Numbered from the stretch's first letter, positions 7,905 through 18,082 are shown. The stretch: 64,000 bases of DNA from CAXBBB01 sp963815505 (GCA_963815505.1 CAWFGU010000014.1:186001-250000); one strand, 5' to 3'. Notes: generated from the letters alone by a model not told the origin. A program made the numbers and translations.

Positions 7905-10900
7905 ATGCACCTCCGCACCCTCGAACTCCACGGCTTCAAGAGCTTCGCCCACAAGACGACGCTCACGTTCGACGACGGCATCACGTGCATCGTCGGTCCA
8001 AACGGCTGCGGCAAGAGCAACATCGTCGACGCGGTCCGATGGGCCATCGGCGAGCAGCGGGCCAAGGCGCTGCGCTCGGATACGATGGGCGGCGTGATTT
8101 TCAACGGCACGAGTTCGCGCAAGCCGGTCGGTATGGCCGAGGTGCTGCTGACGGTCGAGAACAGCCGGGGCATCCTGCCGACCGAGTACGCCAACGTGAC
8201 GCTCGGGCGGCGCTTCTACCGCTCGGGCGAGGGTGAGTACCTGCTCAACGGTGTCACCTGCCGCCTGCGCGACATCCAGGACCTGTTCATGGACACCGGC
8301 ATGGGGTCGGGCGCGTATTCGGTCATCGAACTGGCCAAGGTCGACCAGTTGCTGAGCGACAACGCCGACGACCGCCGCCGCCTGTTCGAAGAGGCGGCGG
8401 GCATCACCAAGTTCAAGCTGCGCCGCCGCCAAACCCTAAACAAGTTGCAGGGCGCTCAGCACGACCTGACGCGCCTGCGTGACCTGGTCGACGAGGTCGA
8501 GGCCCAGGCGAATGCGCTTCAACGGCAGGCCAAGAAGGCCGCCCGCCACCGCGATCTCGACGCGCGCCGAGCCGATCTCGAGCGATGGATCGCTCTCTCC
8601 GAATACGACCGCCTGACGACGGCGCTGGCTCGGCACACGTCGGATTTGCAAGCCGCCGAAGATGCCTCGCGTCAGGCGACCCACGTTGTCACCGCCCGAG
8701 AAGCCGAACGCGAACGCGCCGAGTCTGACCGAATCGTCGCCGAGGACGAGCGAAGGACGGCCCAGCACGCGCTTCAGGCGCATATCGACACGCTGCGCCA
8801 GGCCGAAACCGAGGCGCGCGTCGCTCAGGAACGCCGCGACCGCTCCCAAGCCGACGCGCGCCGGTTGTCGGCGCAGGCCCAGCGACTGACCGAACGCCTG
8901 GACGAACTGAACGCCGAGCAGCAGCAGATAACCAGCCAACTCGAAGCGGCTCGACCTGCTTCGGAGTCCGCGGCTCATGCTCTGGCCGCCGCAACGGCCC
9001 GTCGTGATTCCGCTCAGCAGGCCATCGACAGTACGAGACAGGCCCTGCGCGACGCGATGCTGTCCGAACGCCGAGCCCAGCAAATCCACTCCGATGCGAG
9101 GCGCGCGCTCGACCGCCAGCTCGCCACGGTCGGCCTGCACCAAGCAGAACACGAACGTCTGAGTGCTCTGCCGATGGTGGGCGACAACGCGGAGCACGTG
9201 GCTCGCATCGACGCTGCGCGGAGCGGAGTCGTGCAGGCGGAGCGGGAGGCTGTCGAAGCCGCCCAACGCGTCGAGGCGGCAGAAACCGAAGCGCAGCAGC
9301 GAGCTTCCGAGCTCGAAGACGCGTCCCTCGTGCTCCGCGAGGCCGAGCGTGAACTCGGATCGTACCAGGCGGAAGCGCGCGTGCTCCGTCAGATCGTCGG
9401 CACTACGCGAGACTTCTCGGAAGGCGTTCGCACGCTCGCCGAGTCAGCCGCCGCAAACGGAAGCGTACTTTTAACGGTCGACGATCTGGTGTCGCCGCTT
9501 CCGGGGTGGGAGCGCGCCGTTTCGGTCGCCCTAAACTATTGGAAAGAGTGCGTCGTAGTAGACGACGAGGCCGCAGCGGAACGCGCACTCGACACGCTGG
9601 AGACCCAGGCAGCCGGGCGAGTGACCGTGCTGATCCGCGAGATGGCATTGGGCTCGGAAACGAGCCGCCCGCCCGACGGGTGGCAGGCACTCGCAGAGTA
9701 TGCCGAGGTCGACGGTGGGTCCCGCTCAGTCATTGGCCTGCTCCTCGAAGGATGGTGTGCCGTCGACGTGCTCCCCAGTGCCGAAGGCCTGCCATTGGGT
9801 ATCCGTGCCATCGCCCCAGACGGCACATGGATCGGCGCTCCGCTTCCCGGGAGCACGCAGGGCGCAGCATCTCGGTATGGCGGCGCATCCGACCTGGGTG
9901 ATCCTGCTCCCACTCGCGCCGAGCAGCGCAAACGATTGGCTGAGATCGAGGCGCAGATTGACTTCCAGTCAACGCATCGTAGATGCTGCTCAGAATCGTG
10001 CGAGCGAGCTGCGGATCGACGATCGGGCGACACTCCGCGAGTTGCGCAGGCTGTCGGATCAGGCGGCCAATCACGTTCGGCAGGCGCAGCACGCGCTGGA
10101 CCGTGCGCTGCTGACCCTAGAGTCGGCAGCCGACGCGCAGCGTCTCCACTCCGAGCGAATCGTACGGACCGAAGAGGCGCAGCGCGGCGCGCAAGAAGCG
10201 CTGCCGTCTCTGGAGCGTGCCGAGCGTGAGGCAGCGGACGCGCTCGGTGCTGGACGAACCGCAGTCCAACGTGCCGAAACGGCCGCACAATCCGCTGAGA
10301 CCGCATCTGGTGAGGTGTTTGCGGCATTCACTGCGGCAGCGCTCGCCGCTTCGCAGGCAGAAGCGCGCCTCCAGGCGCTCGAGCGCGAAACCCGTCGCGC
10401 CGGTGGTCTGGCGGCCGAAGCCGAGCAGCAGCGCGACCGCGACGCAGTTCAGGCCCAAACCGAGAGCGAGTCCGCTGCGGAGCGCGAGCGTGAGGTGTCG
10501 GAGGCGCAGGCCGAGACCGCTCGTTTGTCAGACGCTCGAGAGCCGCTTGATCAGGCTGTTCGAGAAGCAGAGGACGCGGTCTTGGAAGCTGCGTCGGCGA
10601 TGTCCGAAACCGAGAAGCGCATGCGCGAGGCGCGGCGGGAGCAGTCGCAGGCGTCCGAGCGGATGTCGGCGGTGGCTGTCGCGCAAGCGCAGGTAGCCGC
10701 GCGCCGCGATGCGCTCGAAGAAGAGTGGGCGGGGTCGCATGAAAACGCGCTGACACACGATACGTCGGACGTTCCGGACGAGTTCGATGTCGAGGGAGCA
10801 CGCATGGAACTGGTCGATCTCAAGAGCAAGCTGAGCCGCATCGGTGCCGTCAACGCGCTGGCCGTCGAAGACTACCAAGCGGCGTCCGAGCGGCTCTCGT

Positions 10901-11457
10901 TTCTGCAGGAACAGCAGCGCGATCTCGAGGAAGCCGAGTCGCTGCTCGAGGAGACCATCGCCGAGATCGACGCGGCGGCGTCGGAGCGGTTCGCTGCGAC
11001 ATTCGCTCAGATTCAGCAGTCGTTCCAGACGCTGTTCGTCGATCTGTTCGGCGAGGGAGCACACGCCGAACTCACCCTCGCTGATCCAGACGATCTACTC
11101 GACTCACCGGTCGAGGTGTCCGCCCGTCCGAGCGGTAAGCGCCCAGCGTCGATCGCTCAACTCTCGGGCGGGGAGAAGACGCTGACGGCCATCGCGCTGC
11201 TGTTCGCCATCTATCTCGTCAAGCCCAGCCCCTTCTGCATCCTCGACGAAGTCGATGCGCCGCTCGACGAAGCCAACGTCGACCGCTTCATGCGCATCAT
11301 CCGCCGGTTTTCGGATCAGACGCAGTTCATCCTGGTCACGCACAACAAGCGCACGATGGAGCTTTCGGATCGGCTCTATGGCGTCACGATGCAAGAGCCG
11401 GGCGTGTCCAAACTCGTCAGTGTGCGCTTCGACGAGGCGGCGGAGTTGGTCGGGTAG
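7905..11457 (+). CDS. smc: Chromosome segregation protein SMC (+1 frameshift at about 9963)
   Basis: The repaired product is about 1184 residues, the normal SMC length. The first half reads HLRTLELHGFKSFA, then Walker A GPNGCGKSN (31-39), the Q-loop region and a long coiled coil ending in a hinge segment (LTVDDLVSPLPGWERAVSVA). The second half holds the return coiled coil, the C-terminal signature LSGGEKTLTAIALLFA, Walker B CILDEVDAPLDE and a switch His in LVTHNKRTME. The frame changes by +1 between IEAQID and SQRIVDAAQN. Removing one T of TT at 9963-9964 gives IDSSQRIV. SMC compacts and segregates chromosomes as an ATP-driven dimer with ScpAB. Because every motif is intact on both sides, an assembly insertion is more likely than loss of function. 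Confidence 0.93.
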
Positions 11458-11476
11458 CAGGCGGGAGCACCAATGA

Positions 11477-11512
11477 GATCGCCCCGAAACACGCTGGTGC
11501 TCCGGGGCGATC
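11477..11512. terminator. Hairpin between convergent smc and Spy-like genes
   Basis: A perfect 10-bp inverted repeat (11477-11486 with 11503-11512) lies between two converging genes. No T-tract follows on either strand. Confidence 0.5.
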
Positions 11513-11526
11513 GTGGCAACTCCGAC

Positions 11527-12106
11527 CTAGCGACGGTTTCCGCGTCGACCGCCGCTTCCGCCCCGCATCCGGTCGCCGCGGCGCCCGCGCTGCTTCATCT
11601 CTTCGGCGCGCTCGCGCTGGTCGGGCGTCAGGATCTGGCCGAGTTGGGTGCGTACCTGCTCCATCTGCTCGCGCGGACTTGCCGTCTCGGTCGTGGCGCA
11701 TCGGCTGCGCTTCGAGCAGAGCGCGGACTCGGGTTTGCTGCTCGCCCGTCAGGTCGAGCGCGCGTGTCATCTGCCGGACGCGCCGGTCGACGCGTTCGGT
11801 GTGGCGTTCGGTCTGTTCGGCTTCGAGAGCAGCGCGCTGCTGGGGCGTCAGAACCGATAGGAGTTGGTCTTGCAGGGCCTGGCGTTCGGTCCGGATCCGC
11901 TCGCGTTCAGTCTGCCGGTCGTCGGCATGTTGCCGGAGGAGTGCTTCCATCTGGTTGCGCTGGACGTCGGTCAGGTCGACGGAGCGGTCGAGCCTTTCGA
12001 TCACGCGTTCTCCGGGTTGGGCTTCCGGGCGTTGCTGGCGTTGGCCCTGGGCTTGGGCGGGGAGCGCGAAGGCGCAGAGTAGAATGAGCAGAGCGAGGGG
12101 TCGCAT
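11527..12106 (-). CDS. Spy/CpxP-like periplasmic protein (+1 frameshift at about 11700)
   Basis: About 192 residues after repair. The signal peptide is MRPLALLILLCAFALPAQAQ; the start at 12106 was chosen for it. The mature chain is highly charged and helical, with repeated LTxxQ-type motifs: VDLTDVQRNQMEALL, SVLTPQQRAALEAE, LDLTGEQQTRVRALL and, in the shifted frame, GQILTPDQRERAEEMKQRG. This is the signature of the Spy/CpxP/CnxR family of periplasmic chaperone or stress-sensing proteins. The C-terminus is Arg/Gly-rich (RRGDRMRGGSGGRRGNR). The frame shifts by +1 after LLEAQP; dropping one coding-strand T (an A at about 11700 on the + strand) yields EAQPSATTETASPREQMEQV. No Cpx-type kinase is adjacent. 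Confidence 0.75.
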
Positions 12107-12314
12107 GAGAGTGGGAGTTGGGTTGTGAAGGTCGACGTTGTGTCGTGAGCTATGAAACGGGGGGCAGTGGCCCGAGATGTCACGGAACGTCGGCGCTTGT
12201 GCGGCATCGGCGTGTCTGAGTGGGTGGAGTGAAGGGTGGATGCGGAATCCGCGCACCGGAACGCGGCTGGTGCGGGCGCTTTCGCACGTGCGGCGCCCCG
12301 GTGCGGACCGCGCC

Positions 12315-12322
12315 TATCTTTT
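12315..12322 (+). promoter_or_regulatory. Probable -7 element of the sulfurtransferase operon
   Basis: TATCTTTT matches seven of eight positions of TAnnTTTG and lies 24 bases upstream of the chosen start at 12347. It is in the divergent 240-base spacer between the Spy-like and sulfurtransferase genes. Confidence 0.35.
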
Positions 12323-12346
12323 CAGATGCACCCACCACCTCTCTAT

Positions 12347-13225
12347 ATGACGTCATTCGCTCGCCCCGACATGCTCGTATCCACCGATTGGGTGGCCGAG
12401 CATCAGGCCGATACCGACCTGTTTCGCCTCGTCGAATGCGACGAGGATCTCCTGCTCTACGAAACCGGCCACCTTGCCGGCGCCGTCAAACTCGACTGGG
12501 TCAACGACTTGCAGAGCCAGGTCGTCCGCGACTACGTCGGAGCCGACGCGTTCGCCCGTCTCTGCGCCGCCAGGGGAATTTCGAGCGACACGACCGTCGT
12601 CTTTTATGGCGACAAGAGCAACTGGTGGGCCTGCTACGCGCTGTGGGTTTTCCGGTTGTACGGTCACGACGAGTCCAAACTCAAGATCATGGACGGCGGA
12701 CGCGCCAAGTGGATTTCGGAGGGGCGTCCCCTCACCAAAGACCGTCCGCTGTTTCCGCGGGGCACGTACCCGGCTCATCCGGCCGATCCGTCGGTCCGAG
12801 CGTTTCGCGACGAGGTGATGGTCGCTATCGAGACCAAGCGGCCCATGGTCGACGTGCGTTCACCTGGCGAGTACGCCGGGGAACTGACACACATGCCCGA
12901 GTACCCGCAAGAAGGCGCGATGCGCGGCGGACACATACCCGGAGCGCACAACGTGCCGTGGAGCAAGGCCGTCAACGAAGACGGCACGTTCAAGTCCGCC
13001 ACTGAACTCCAGGCGCTCTACTCCGAAGCCGGTTTCGCGCCCGATCAAGACGCCATCGTCTACTGCCGCATCGGCGAGCGGAGCAGCCACACGTGGTTCG
13101 CGCTCAAGTACCTGCTGGGCTACGACAAGATCAAGAACTACGACGGCAGCTGGAGCGAGTGGGGCAACCTCGTCGCCGTGCCGATCGCGCGGGGGCTGAC
13201 GCCCGGAACGCCACGCGACCGATGA
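12347..13225 (+). CDS. Thiosulfate/3-mercaptopyruvate sulfurtransferase (tandem rhodanese)
   Basis: 292 residues with two rhodanese domains. The N-terminal, non-catalytic domain starts PDMLVSTDWVAEH and includes HLAGAVKLDWVNDLQ and VVFYGDKSNWWACYALWVF. The C-terminal domain carries VDVRSPGEYAGE, GHIPGAHNVPWSKAV and the active-site loop IVYCRIGERSSHTWF with the persulfide-forming Cys. The enzyme transfers sulfane sulfur to cyanide or other acceptors. It overlaps sufE by four bases (ATGA at 13222-13225), which suggests a job in sulfur supply for Fe-S cluster work. An in-frame ATG at 12326 is an alternative start; 12347 aligns better with family N-termini. Confidence 0.92.
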   Translation: MTSFARPDMLVSTDWVAEHQADTDLFRLVECDEDLLLYETGHLAGAVKLDWVNDLQSQVVRDYVGADAFARLCAARGISSDTTVVFYGDKSNWWACYALWVFRLYGHDESKLKIMDGGRAKWISEGRPLTKDRPLFPRGTYPAHPADPSVRAFRDEVMVAIETKRPMVDVRSPGEYAGELTHMPEYPQEGAMRGGHIPGAHNVPWSKAVNEDGTFKSATELQALYSEAGFAPDQDAIVYCRIGERSSHTWFALKYLLGYDKIKNYDGSWSEWGNLVAVPIARGLTPGTPRDR

Positions 13226-13653
13226 GCGCGCGCTTCGCCGAAGTCGTCGACTTGTTCCAGAGCGTCGATGGGACCGACCGCCTCGAATTGCTGCTCGACT
13301 ATTCGGACGATCTGCCCGAGTTGCCGCCCGACTACGCCACGCTGCGCGACGCCGGACTCAACATGGTCCACGAGTGCCAGTCCCCCGTCTTCCTGATGGT
13401 CGACGAGAAGGAAGGACGCGCGCACTTGGTCGCCGATGTGCCGCGCGAGTCGCCGACGGCGCGTGGTTTTACGAGCGTCCTGGTCCAGTCGTTCGACGGC
13501 GCGACGGCTGACGAAATTGCATCAGCACCCGCCGACGCTCTTCGTGCCTTAGGCCTGGACAAGATGCTCGGCATGCAACGCACGCGGGGATTGCGCGCCG
13601 TCTACAACCGGATGCGCGGCGAGGCGCAGCGCGTCCTCTCGGCCGATGGCTGA
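13222..13653 (+). CDS. sufE: SufE-like Fe-S cluster sulfur acceptor
   Basis: 143 residues, the usual size for SufE/CsdE. The N-terminal helix (RFAEVVDLFQSVDGTDRLEL) and LLDYSDDLPELPPDY fit the family, and the acceptor cysteine lies in HECQSPVFLMVD, where E. coli SufE has GCQSxVW. The C-terminal half (FDGATADEIASAPADALRAL ... GMQRTRGLRAVYNRM) matches the conserved LxLGLxxxLxxxRxxGLxAM pattern. SufE accepts persulfide sulfur from the SufS desulfurase and hands it to the SufBCD scaffold. No suf scaffold genes are near; instead it is coupled to a sulfurtransferase upstream and overlaps an esterase gene downstream. Confidence 0.88.
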   Translation: MSARFAEVVDLFQSVDGTDRLELLLDYSDDLPELPPDYATLRDAGLNMVHECQSPVFLMVDEKEGRAHLVADVPRESPTARGFTSVLVQSFDGATADEIASAPADALRALGLDKMLGMQRTRGLRAVYNRMRGEAQRVLSADG

Positions 13654-14329
13654 CGACGATTCCGCAGATCCCCGCACTGCCGATCCGCTTGGCGCGACAG
13701 ATGAGCACCACCTGACCGTACGCCGGACGGCGCGGTACTTCGCGCTGGGATCGCCTACGGCCTCGCGCGTCGTCGTGGCGCTGCACGGCTACGGGCAGCA
13801 GGCGCGCTACTTCGCCCGCCACTTCCGCGCGCTCGCCGGACCCCGCCTGCGCGTGATCGTACCGGAAGCCTTGTCGCGCTTTTACCTCGACGACACGTTT
13901 CAGCGCGTCGGCGCGTCGTGGATGACGCGCGAGGACAAAGCGCACGAAATCCGCGACCAGATAGGCTACCTTGACGCGCTTATCAGGGAAGAGGTCGGTT
14001 CGCGCCGCCCCCACGTCCACCTGACGATTCTCGGCTTCTCGCAAGGCGCGGCGACGGCTACGCGGTGGGCCGCCTTGGGCAGCACGAGGGTCGACCGCAT
14101 CGTCGTGTGGGGCGGAGACGTACCGCACGACCTCGACCTGCACATCTACGGCTCGCGCCTGCCCGGCCTTACCGTCGTCGTCGGCGACAGCGATTACTTC
14201 GCCACATCCGACCGCGTCGCCGCGCTGGAGACGCGGTTGATAGAGGCTGCCCTGCCCTACGAAAAGGTCGAATACGTCGGCGGGCATCGGCTGCATGGGG
14301 CGACGCTGGCGCGGATCATGAGCTTCTAA
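13646..14329 (+). CDS. Alpha/beta-hydrolase, phospholipase/carboxylesterase type
   Basis: 227 residues, overlapping sufE by eight bases. The fold markers are VVVALHGYGQQARYFARHF (oxyanion region), RLRVIVPEALSRFY, the nucleophile elbow LTILGFSQGAATATRW (Ser in GFSQG), TVVVGDSDYFATSDRV with the likely acidic residue, and GGHRLHGATL with the catalytic His. This arrangement matches small cytoplasmic carboxylesterases/phospholipases related to YpfH. The natural ester is unknown. No signal peptide is visible. The operon position after sulfurtransferase and sufE does not suggest a specific substrate. Confidence 0.82.
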   Translation: MADDDSADPRTADPLGATDEHHLTVRRTARYFALGSPTASRVVVALHGYGQQARYFARHFRALAGPRLRVIVPEALSRFYLDDTFQRVGASWMTREDKAHEIRDQIGYLDALIREEVGSRRPHVHLTILGFSQGAATATRWAALGSTRVDRIVVWGGDVPHDLDLHIYGSRLPGLTVVVGDSDYFATSDRVAALETRLIEAALPYEKVEYVGGHRLHGATLARIMSF

Positions 14330-14330
14330 T

Positions 14331-14895
14331 ATGGCTGAATCCGATCCCTCACCGATTGACCTTGACGAAATGGCGCCTTTGCTACGTGAACGCGTTGACG
14401 CATGGAGCAATTTGGCCGGCTTGACCATTGAGGCGATCACATGGATTGATGCCGGAGTAGATGAGTGGCCTAAGACATTGCGCGTGGATAGAAGCGAGGT
14501 GAAAGAGCCTTGGTCATTTGGAGTGCAGGTCAATCGTGGGTCAGAGAAAGACTATTTGAAAGAGGTCAATCGTGGGCTAGAGAAAGACTATTGTGAAACT
14601 GGTTTTGTACTGTAGAGGGTGGGCAGACTTGAGTATTGGTCTGGTAAAGCAGATTCACGATCCAGTGATCGATTCCCCCACTGTCCAAGATCCCCAAGCG
14701 TTTTCTCATCTTTTAAAGTGGATCGACAGGTTGTTAGACGAGAAGGATGGTTCTGCCGAGCAGGATGGCATGGGCTCTTCGTACGAGACAACGAGGCGGG
14801 AAAAGCTACCTCTAAACCGTGATGTCCATTCCCACCGACCACCTCTTCGTCAGCGATCTGCACCTGGGGCGCGATCCGCTCAAGCGGCGGCGTGA
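14331..14895 (+). CDS. AT-richer orphan gene with internal 12-residue duplication (frameshifted)
   Basis: It begins two bases after the esterase stop. The first frame encodes 94 residues (MAESDPSPIDLDEMAPLLRE ... ) including the duplicated block QVNRGSEKDYLKE / VNRGLEKDY. A protein-like continuation lies +1: VKLVLYCRGWADLSIGLVKQ then HDPVIDSPTVQDPQAFSHLL and KWIDRLLDEK. Removing one T of the pair at about 14591 joins them as EKDYVKLVLYCRGW. Base composition is visibly less GC-rich than both neighbours and codon use differs, which suggests recent acquisition. I recognise no family; the acidic, helical small protein could be an immunity-type or accessory protein, but this is speculation. The true end is unclear because the shifted frame runs into the next gene (start 14822). 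Confidence 0.5.
14527..14598 (+). repeat. 36-bp tandem duplication inside the orphan gene
   Basis: Two adjacent, nearly identical 36-base units start at 14527 and 14563; the shared core begins AGGTCAATCGTGGG and ends AGAGAAAGACTATT, with few differences. The unit is a multiple of three, so the protein gains a repeated VNRGxEKDY block. Confidence 0.85.
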
Positions 14896-15622
14896 TGAGC
14901 AGGACTTGGTCGACTGCCTGACGCATTTCGAGGGCGAGGTAGCGGCGCTGTGGCTGCTGGGCGATCTGTTTGAGGCATGGATCGAGCACCGGCACGCGGT
15001 CCCGCCGCCACCGGCTCGGCTGTTCGGGCTGCTGGCCCGGTGGGCGGATGCGGGCGTGCGGATTACCGTTTTTGCGGGCAACCACGATCCGTGGCACGCG
15101 GGCTACCTGACGCGCGAGGTCGGCGCTCGGATCGTGATGGACGGGCTGACCGAGCACGTGCCACGCATCGACGGTCCGCCGCTACGACTGCACCTGCACC
15201 ACGGCGACGGCCACGCGCCGGGCGGACGGTACCGGCGTCTGCGTCCGCTGCTGCGTGCTCGGCTTCCGGTCGCGCTGTGGAAACTGCTGCCCGCCGACGT
15301 GGGCATGGGGCTGGCGCTGCGCTCGTCGCGCGGGCTTCGAGGATTACCCGTTGACGTGAGGCAGGTCGAGGGGCTGCGGGCGCGGGCGCGCGAGGTGCTG
15401 AGCGGGAGGGAGGCCGACGCTGTGGTGATGGGGCACAGCCACTGGGCCGAGCATCTGGGCGCTGGGGCGCTGGGCGTGGCGCACGGCGAGTACGTGAACA
15501 CAGGCGCGTGGTTTGCGCAGCGAACGTTCGCCCGCCTGGGCGACAGCGGACTGGAACTGCTGCGCTGGGCCGATGGTGAGGCTGCCGCGTACCACGCGCC
15601 ACCACTGGACGTTGTAGCCTAA
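14822..15622 (+). CDS. LpxH-like calcineurin-fold phosphoesterase
   Basis: 266 residues from ATG 14822 (a GTG three bases upstream is possible). All metallophosphoesterase signatures are present in order: HLFVSDLHLG, LLGDLFEAWIEH, VFAGNHDPWHAG, LHHGDGHAPGG and VVMGHSHWAE. The SDLHLG plus GDLFExW spacing and the size match UDP-2,3-diacylglucosamine diphosphatase (LpxH), which makes lipid X in lipid A synthesis at the inner membrane. Assignment to LpxH rather than a paralogue of unknown substrate is tentative. It precedes the PBP1A gene on the same strand by about 100 bases, in line with an envelope role. Confidence 0.8.
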   Translation: MSIPTDHLFVSDLHLGRDPLKRRRDEQDLVDCLTHFEGEVAALWLLGDLFEAWIEHRHAVPPPPARLFGLLARWADAGVRITVFAGNHDPWHAGYLTREVGARIVMDGLTEHVPRIDGPPLRLHLHHGDGHAPGGRYRRLRPLLRARLPVALWKLLPADVGMGLALRSSRGLRGLPVDVRQVEGLRARAREVLSGREADAVVMGHSHWAEHLGAGALGVAHGEYVNTGAWFAQRTFARLGDSGLELLRWADGEAAAYHAPPLDVVA

Positions 15623-15718
15623 TTCAGGCGTCGCCGAGTTGCATCTTTGCGTGCGGTTCGGCACCCTACGCGCCGCGTCGGCGTATTCTGCTCTTCCACT
15701 CTCACCTGCGCTCCTGCC

Positions 15719-18082
15719 GTGCCCGACTACTCTGAAGACGAGTTGAACCGCTACTTCAACGATCCCGAAGTTCGCCGGACGGGCGGCAAGCGCGAGCGCA
15801 TTCGAGGCTTTTGGGAGCGCAAGTTCTCCAACCCCAAGATGGCATCGGCGGCTTACGCGCTGTCGTGGGTTGCAGGTGCTCTCCTGGCGGGCGTGCTGGT
15901 CATCGGCGCGTTCCTGATCTACCTCTCGGCGTCGAATCCGCCGTACGAGGACATCATCAAGCCCGACATCTCGCTCGCCACCATCGCTTACACGGCCGAC
16001 GGTAAGGAGCTAACGCGCTATCACGTCCTCCAAAACCGCTCGTGGGCGCCCTACGACAGCATCTCGGCGACCGTCACGACGGCGCTCGTGGCGACTGAAG
16101 ACCATCGCTTCTACGAGCACTGGGGCATTGACCTGTTTCGGACGTTCTCGGCGGTCGGACAGACCGTCTTTGCCAAGCTCAACATTCCCGGCTTCAAGAC
16201 GCAGGGCGGATCGACGCTCACGCAGCAGCTTGCGCGCAACCTGTACCGCGATATCGGCTTCGACCAGTCCGTGACGCGCAAGATGCGCGAGTGGCTGACG
16301 AGCGTCCAGATCGAGCGCAACTATACCAAGCGCGAGATCATCGAGATGTACCTGAACACGGTCGAGTTCGGCAACAACGCGTATGGCATCGAAGCTGCCG
16401 CCCAGACGTTCTACTCGACATCTGCGTCCAGGCTGGACACCATCCAGGGTGCTCAACTCGTCGGCATGCTGACGGCCATCTCGCGCAACAACCCGTACCG
16501 CAACCCGCTCAACGCGGCCAAGCGGCGCAACGTCGTCCTCTCGCAGATGGTCAAGCGCGGTGTTCTTGCTCAGTCGGATTACGACCGCTTGAAGGACGAG
16601 CCGACCGTCACCGAGTATCGGTCGAGCGCCGTCACGGCCAGCATCGCGCCGCACTTCGCGCTGCACGTGCGTGAGTGGTTAGAGAAGTGGGGAGAGGAAA
16701 ACGATCGCAACGTGCTCGCCGAGGGGCTGCGCGTCTATACGACCATCGACAGCCGCTTGCAGATCGCGGCCGCCGAGGCTGTGGCCGAGGAGATGCCGGG
16801 CCTGCAAGCCGTCGTCGACTACGACTGGGGACGACGCGGAGGCACCAATTTGGGTCGCAGCACGGCTCCCTATATCAAAGCGGCAGAGGACGGGACTGTC
16901 GAGCCGTTCGCCTACTTCTGGGAGCGCAACCAGAGCTTGGTCGACGGTTACATCAAGAACACCGATCGCTACCGAGAAGCCGTCGACAGCCTGTCTGCCG
17001 ACGAGGCACTGGCGTCGCTTCGTGCCGATCAGGAGTTCATGGACAACCTTAGAGCCGTCAAGACGCGGCTCGAAACCGGCGTTGTCGCCATCGATCCGCG
17101 CAGTGGCTACGTCAAGGTCTGGGTCGGCGGGCGCGACGTGGAAGAGGACTGGTTCGACCACGTCGCCGCGGCCAAACGCCAGCCGGGATCGACGTTCAAG
17201 CCGTTCGTCTTCACCGTCGCCATCGACAACGGCTACTCGCCCAGCACCTTCTTTCCTGCGACCAGCTACACGTGGAACGGAACGGGCACGTGCGCGGGTC
17301 AGCGCTGGTCGCCGGGCAACATGGGCGGCGGCGGCAACAAGACGCTTGCCAGCGCGCTCGCCAACAGCGACAACATCGTGACGGCCCAGCTCGTCGAGAT
17401 GGTCAATCCGGCCAACGTCGTCAAGTACGCCGAGCGCATGGGCATCAACAGCGATCTCGTCCCCGACGATGTGTCGCCCGAGTGCTACATGAGTCTGGCG
17501 CTGGGTACGTCCGACGTGACGCTGTTCGAGTTGACCTCGGCTTACACCACGCTCGCTAGGGGCGGTATCTACCTCGAACCGACGTTCGTGACGCGCATCG
17601 AAGATCGCTTCGGCAACGTGCTCTACGAAGCCGAACCGGCCAGCCGGCAGGCGCTGCCCGAAAACACGGCGTGGACGGTCGTCGATATCATGCGCGGCGG
17701 CGTCGACTATGGGACGGCGGTCCGGCTGCGCGGTCAGTACGGCATTCCGCGCGATCTCGACCTGGCCGCCAAGACCGGCACGACGCAGAACAACGCCGAC
17801 GGCTGGTTCATGGCGATGCACCCCGACCTCGTAATCGGATCGTGGGTGGGCTTCAACGACCGCCGCATCGCCTTCCGCGATACGTGGTGGGGACAGGGCG
17901 CGCACAACGCCATGTTCGTCTCAGGCAACTTCCTCAAACGCCTCGTCGACCGCGGATTGATTGGCCAGAGCAACCGCTTCCCCGATCCGACCTACATGCG
18001 CCCCGATGACATCATCCCGCAGGGCGATGCGCCCGAAGCCGTCGAGGAAGCGGACGTAGACCGAGGCCGCGTCGGCTGGTAG
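15719..18082 (+). CDS. Bifunctional penicillin-binding protein 1A (transglycosylase/transpeptidase)
   Basis: 787 residues from GTG 15719; an upstream ATG at 15647 would add an unlikely 24-residue Arg/Cys-rich leader. A cytoplasmic tail (DYSEDELNRYFNDPEVRR) precedes one TM helix (about 45-70). The GT51 domain has the catalytic glutamate E127 in TEDHRFYEHWGID, then GGSTLTQQLARNLYR and a KREIIEMYLNTVEFG block. The transpeptidase domain has S491-x-x-K494 (PGSTFKPFVF), the SxN motif in ANSDNIVTAQLVE and K685-T-G. It polymerises lipid II and cross-links peptidoglycan in the periplasm. It is complete, with an acidic C-terminal tail. CATCTTTG at 15642-15649 is a weak -7-like element ahead of it. Confidence 0.93.
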   Translation: MPDYSEDELNRYFNDPEVRRTGGKRERIRGFWERKFSNPKMASAAYALSWVAGALLAGVLVIGAFLIYLSASNPPYEDIIKPDISLATIAYTADGKELTRYHVLQNRSWAPYDSISATVTTALVATEDHRFYEHWGIDLFRTFSAVGQTVFAKLNIPGFKTQGGSTLTQQLARNLYRDIGFDQSVTRKMREWLTSVQIERNYTKREIIEMYLNTVEFGNNAYGIEAAAQTFYSTSASRLDTIQGAQLVGMLTAISRNNPYRNPLNAAKRRNVVLSQMVKRGVLAQSDYDRLKDEPTVTEYRSSAVTASIAPHFALHVREWLEKWGEENDRNVLAEGLRVYTTIDSRLQIAAAEAVAEEMPGLQAVVDYDWGRRGGTNLGRSTAPYIKAAEDGTVEPFAYFWERNQSLVDGYIKNTDRYREAVDSLSADEALASLRADQEFMDNLRAVKTRLETGVVAIDPRSGYVKVWVGGRDVEEDWFDHVAAAKRQPGSTFKPFVFTVAIDNGYSPSTFFPATSYTWNGTGTCAGQRWSPGNMGGGGNKTLASALANSDNIVTAQLVEMVNPANVVKYAERMGINSDLVPDDVSPECYMSLALGTSDVTLFELTSAYTTLARGGIYLEPTFVTRIEDRFGNVLYEAEPASRQALPENTAWTVVDIMRGGVDYGTAVRLRGQYGIPRDLDLAAKTGTTQNNADGWFMAMHPDLVIGSWVGFNDRRIAFRDTWWGQGAHNAMFVSGNFLKRLVDRGLIGQSNRFPDPTYMRPDDIIPQGDAPEAVEEADVDRGRVGW

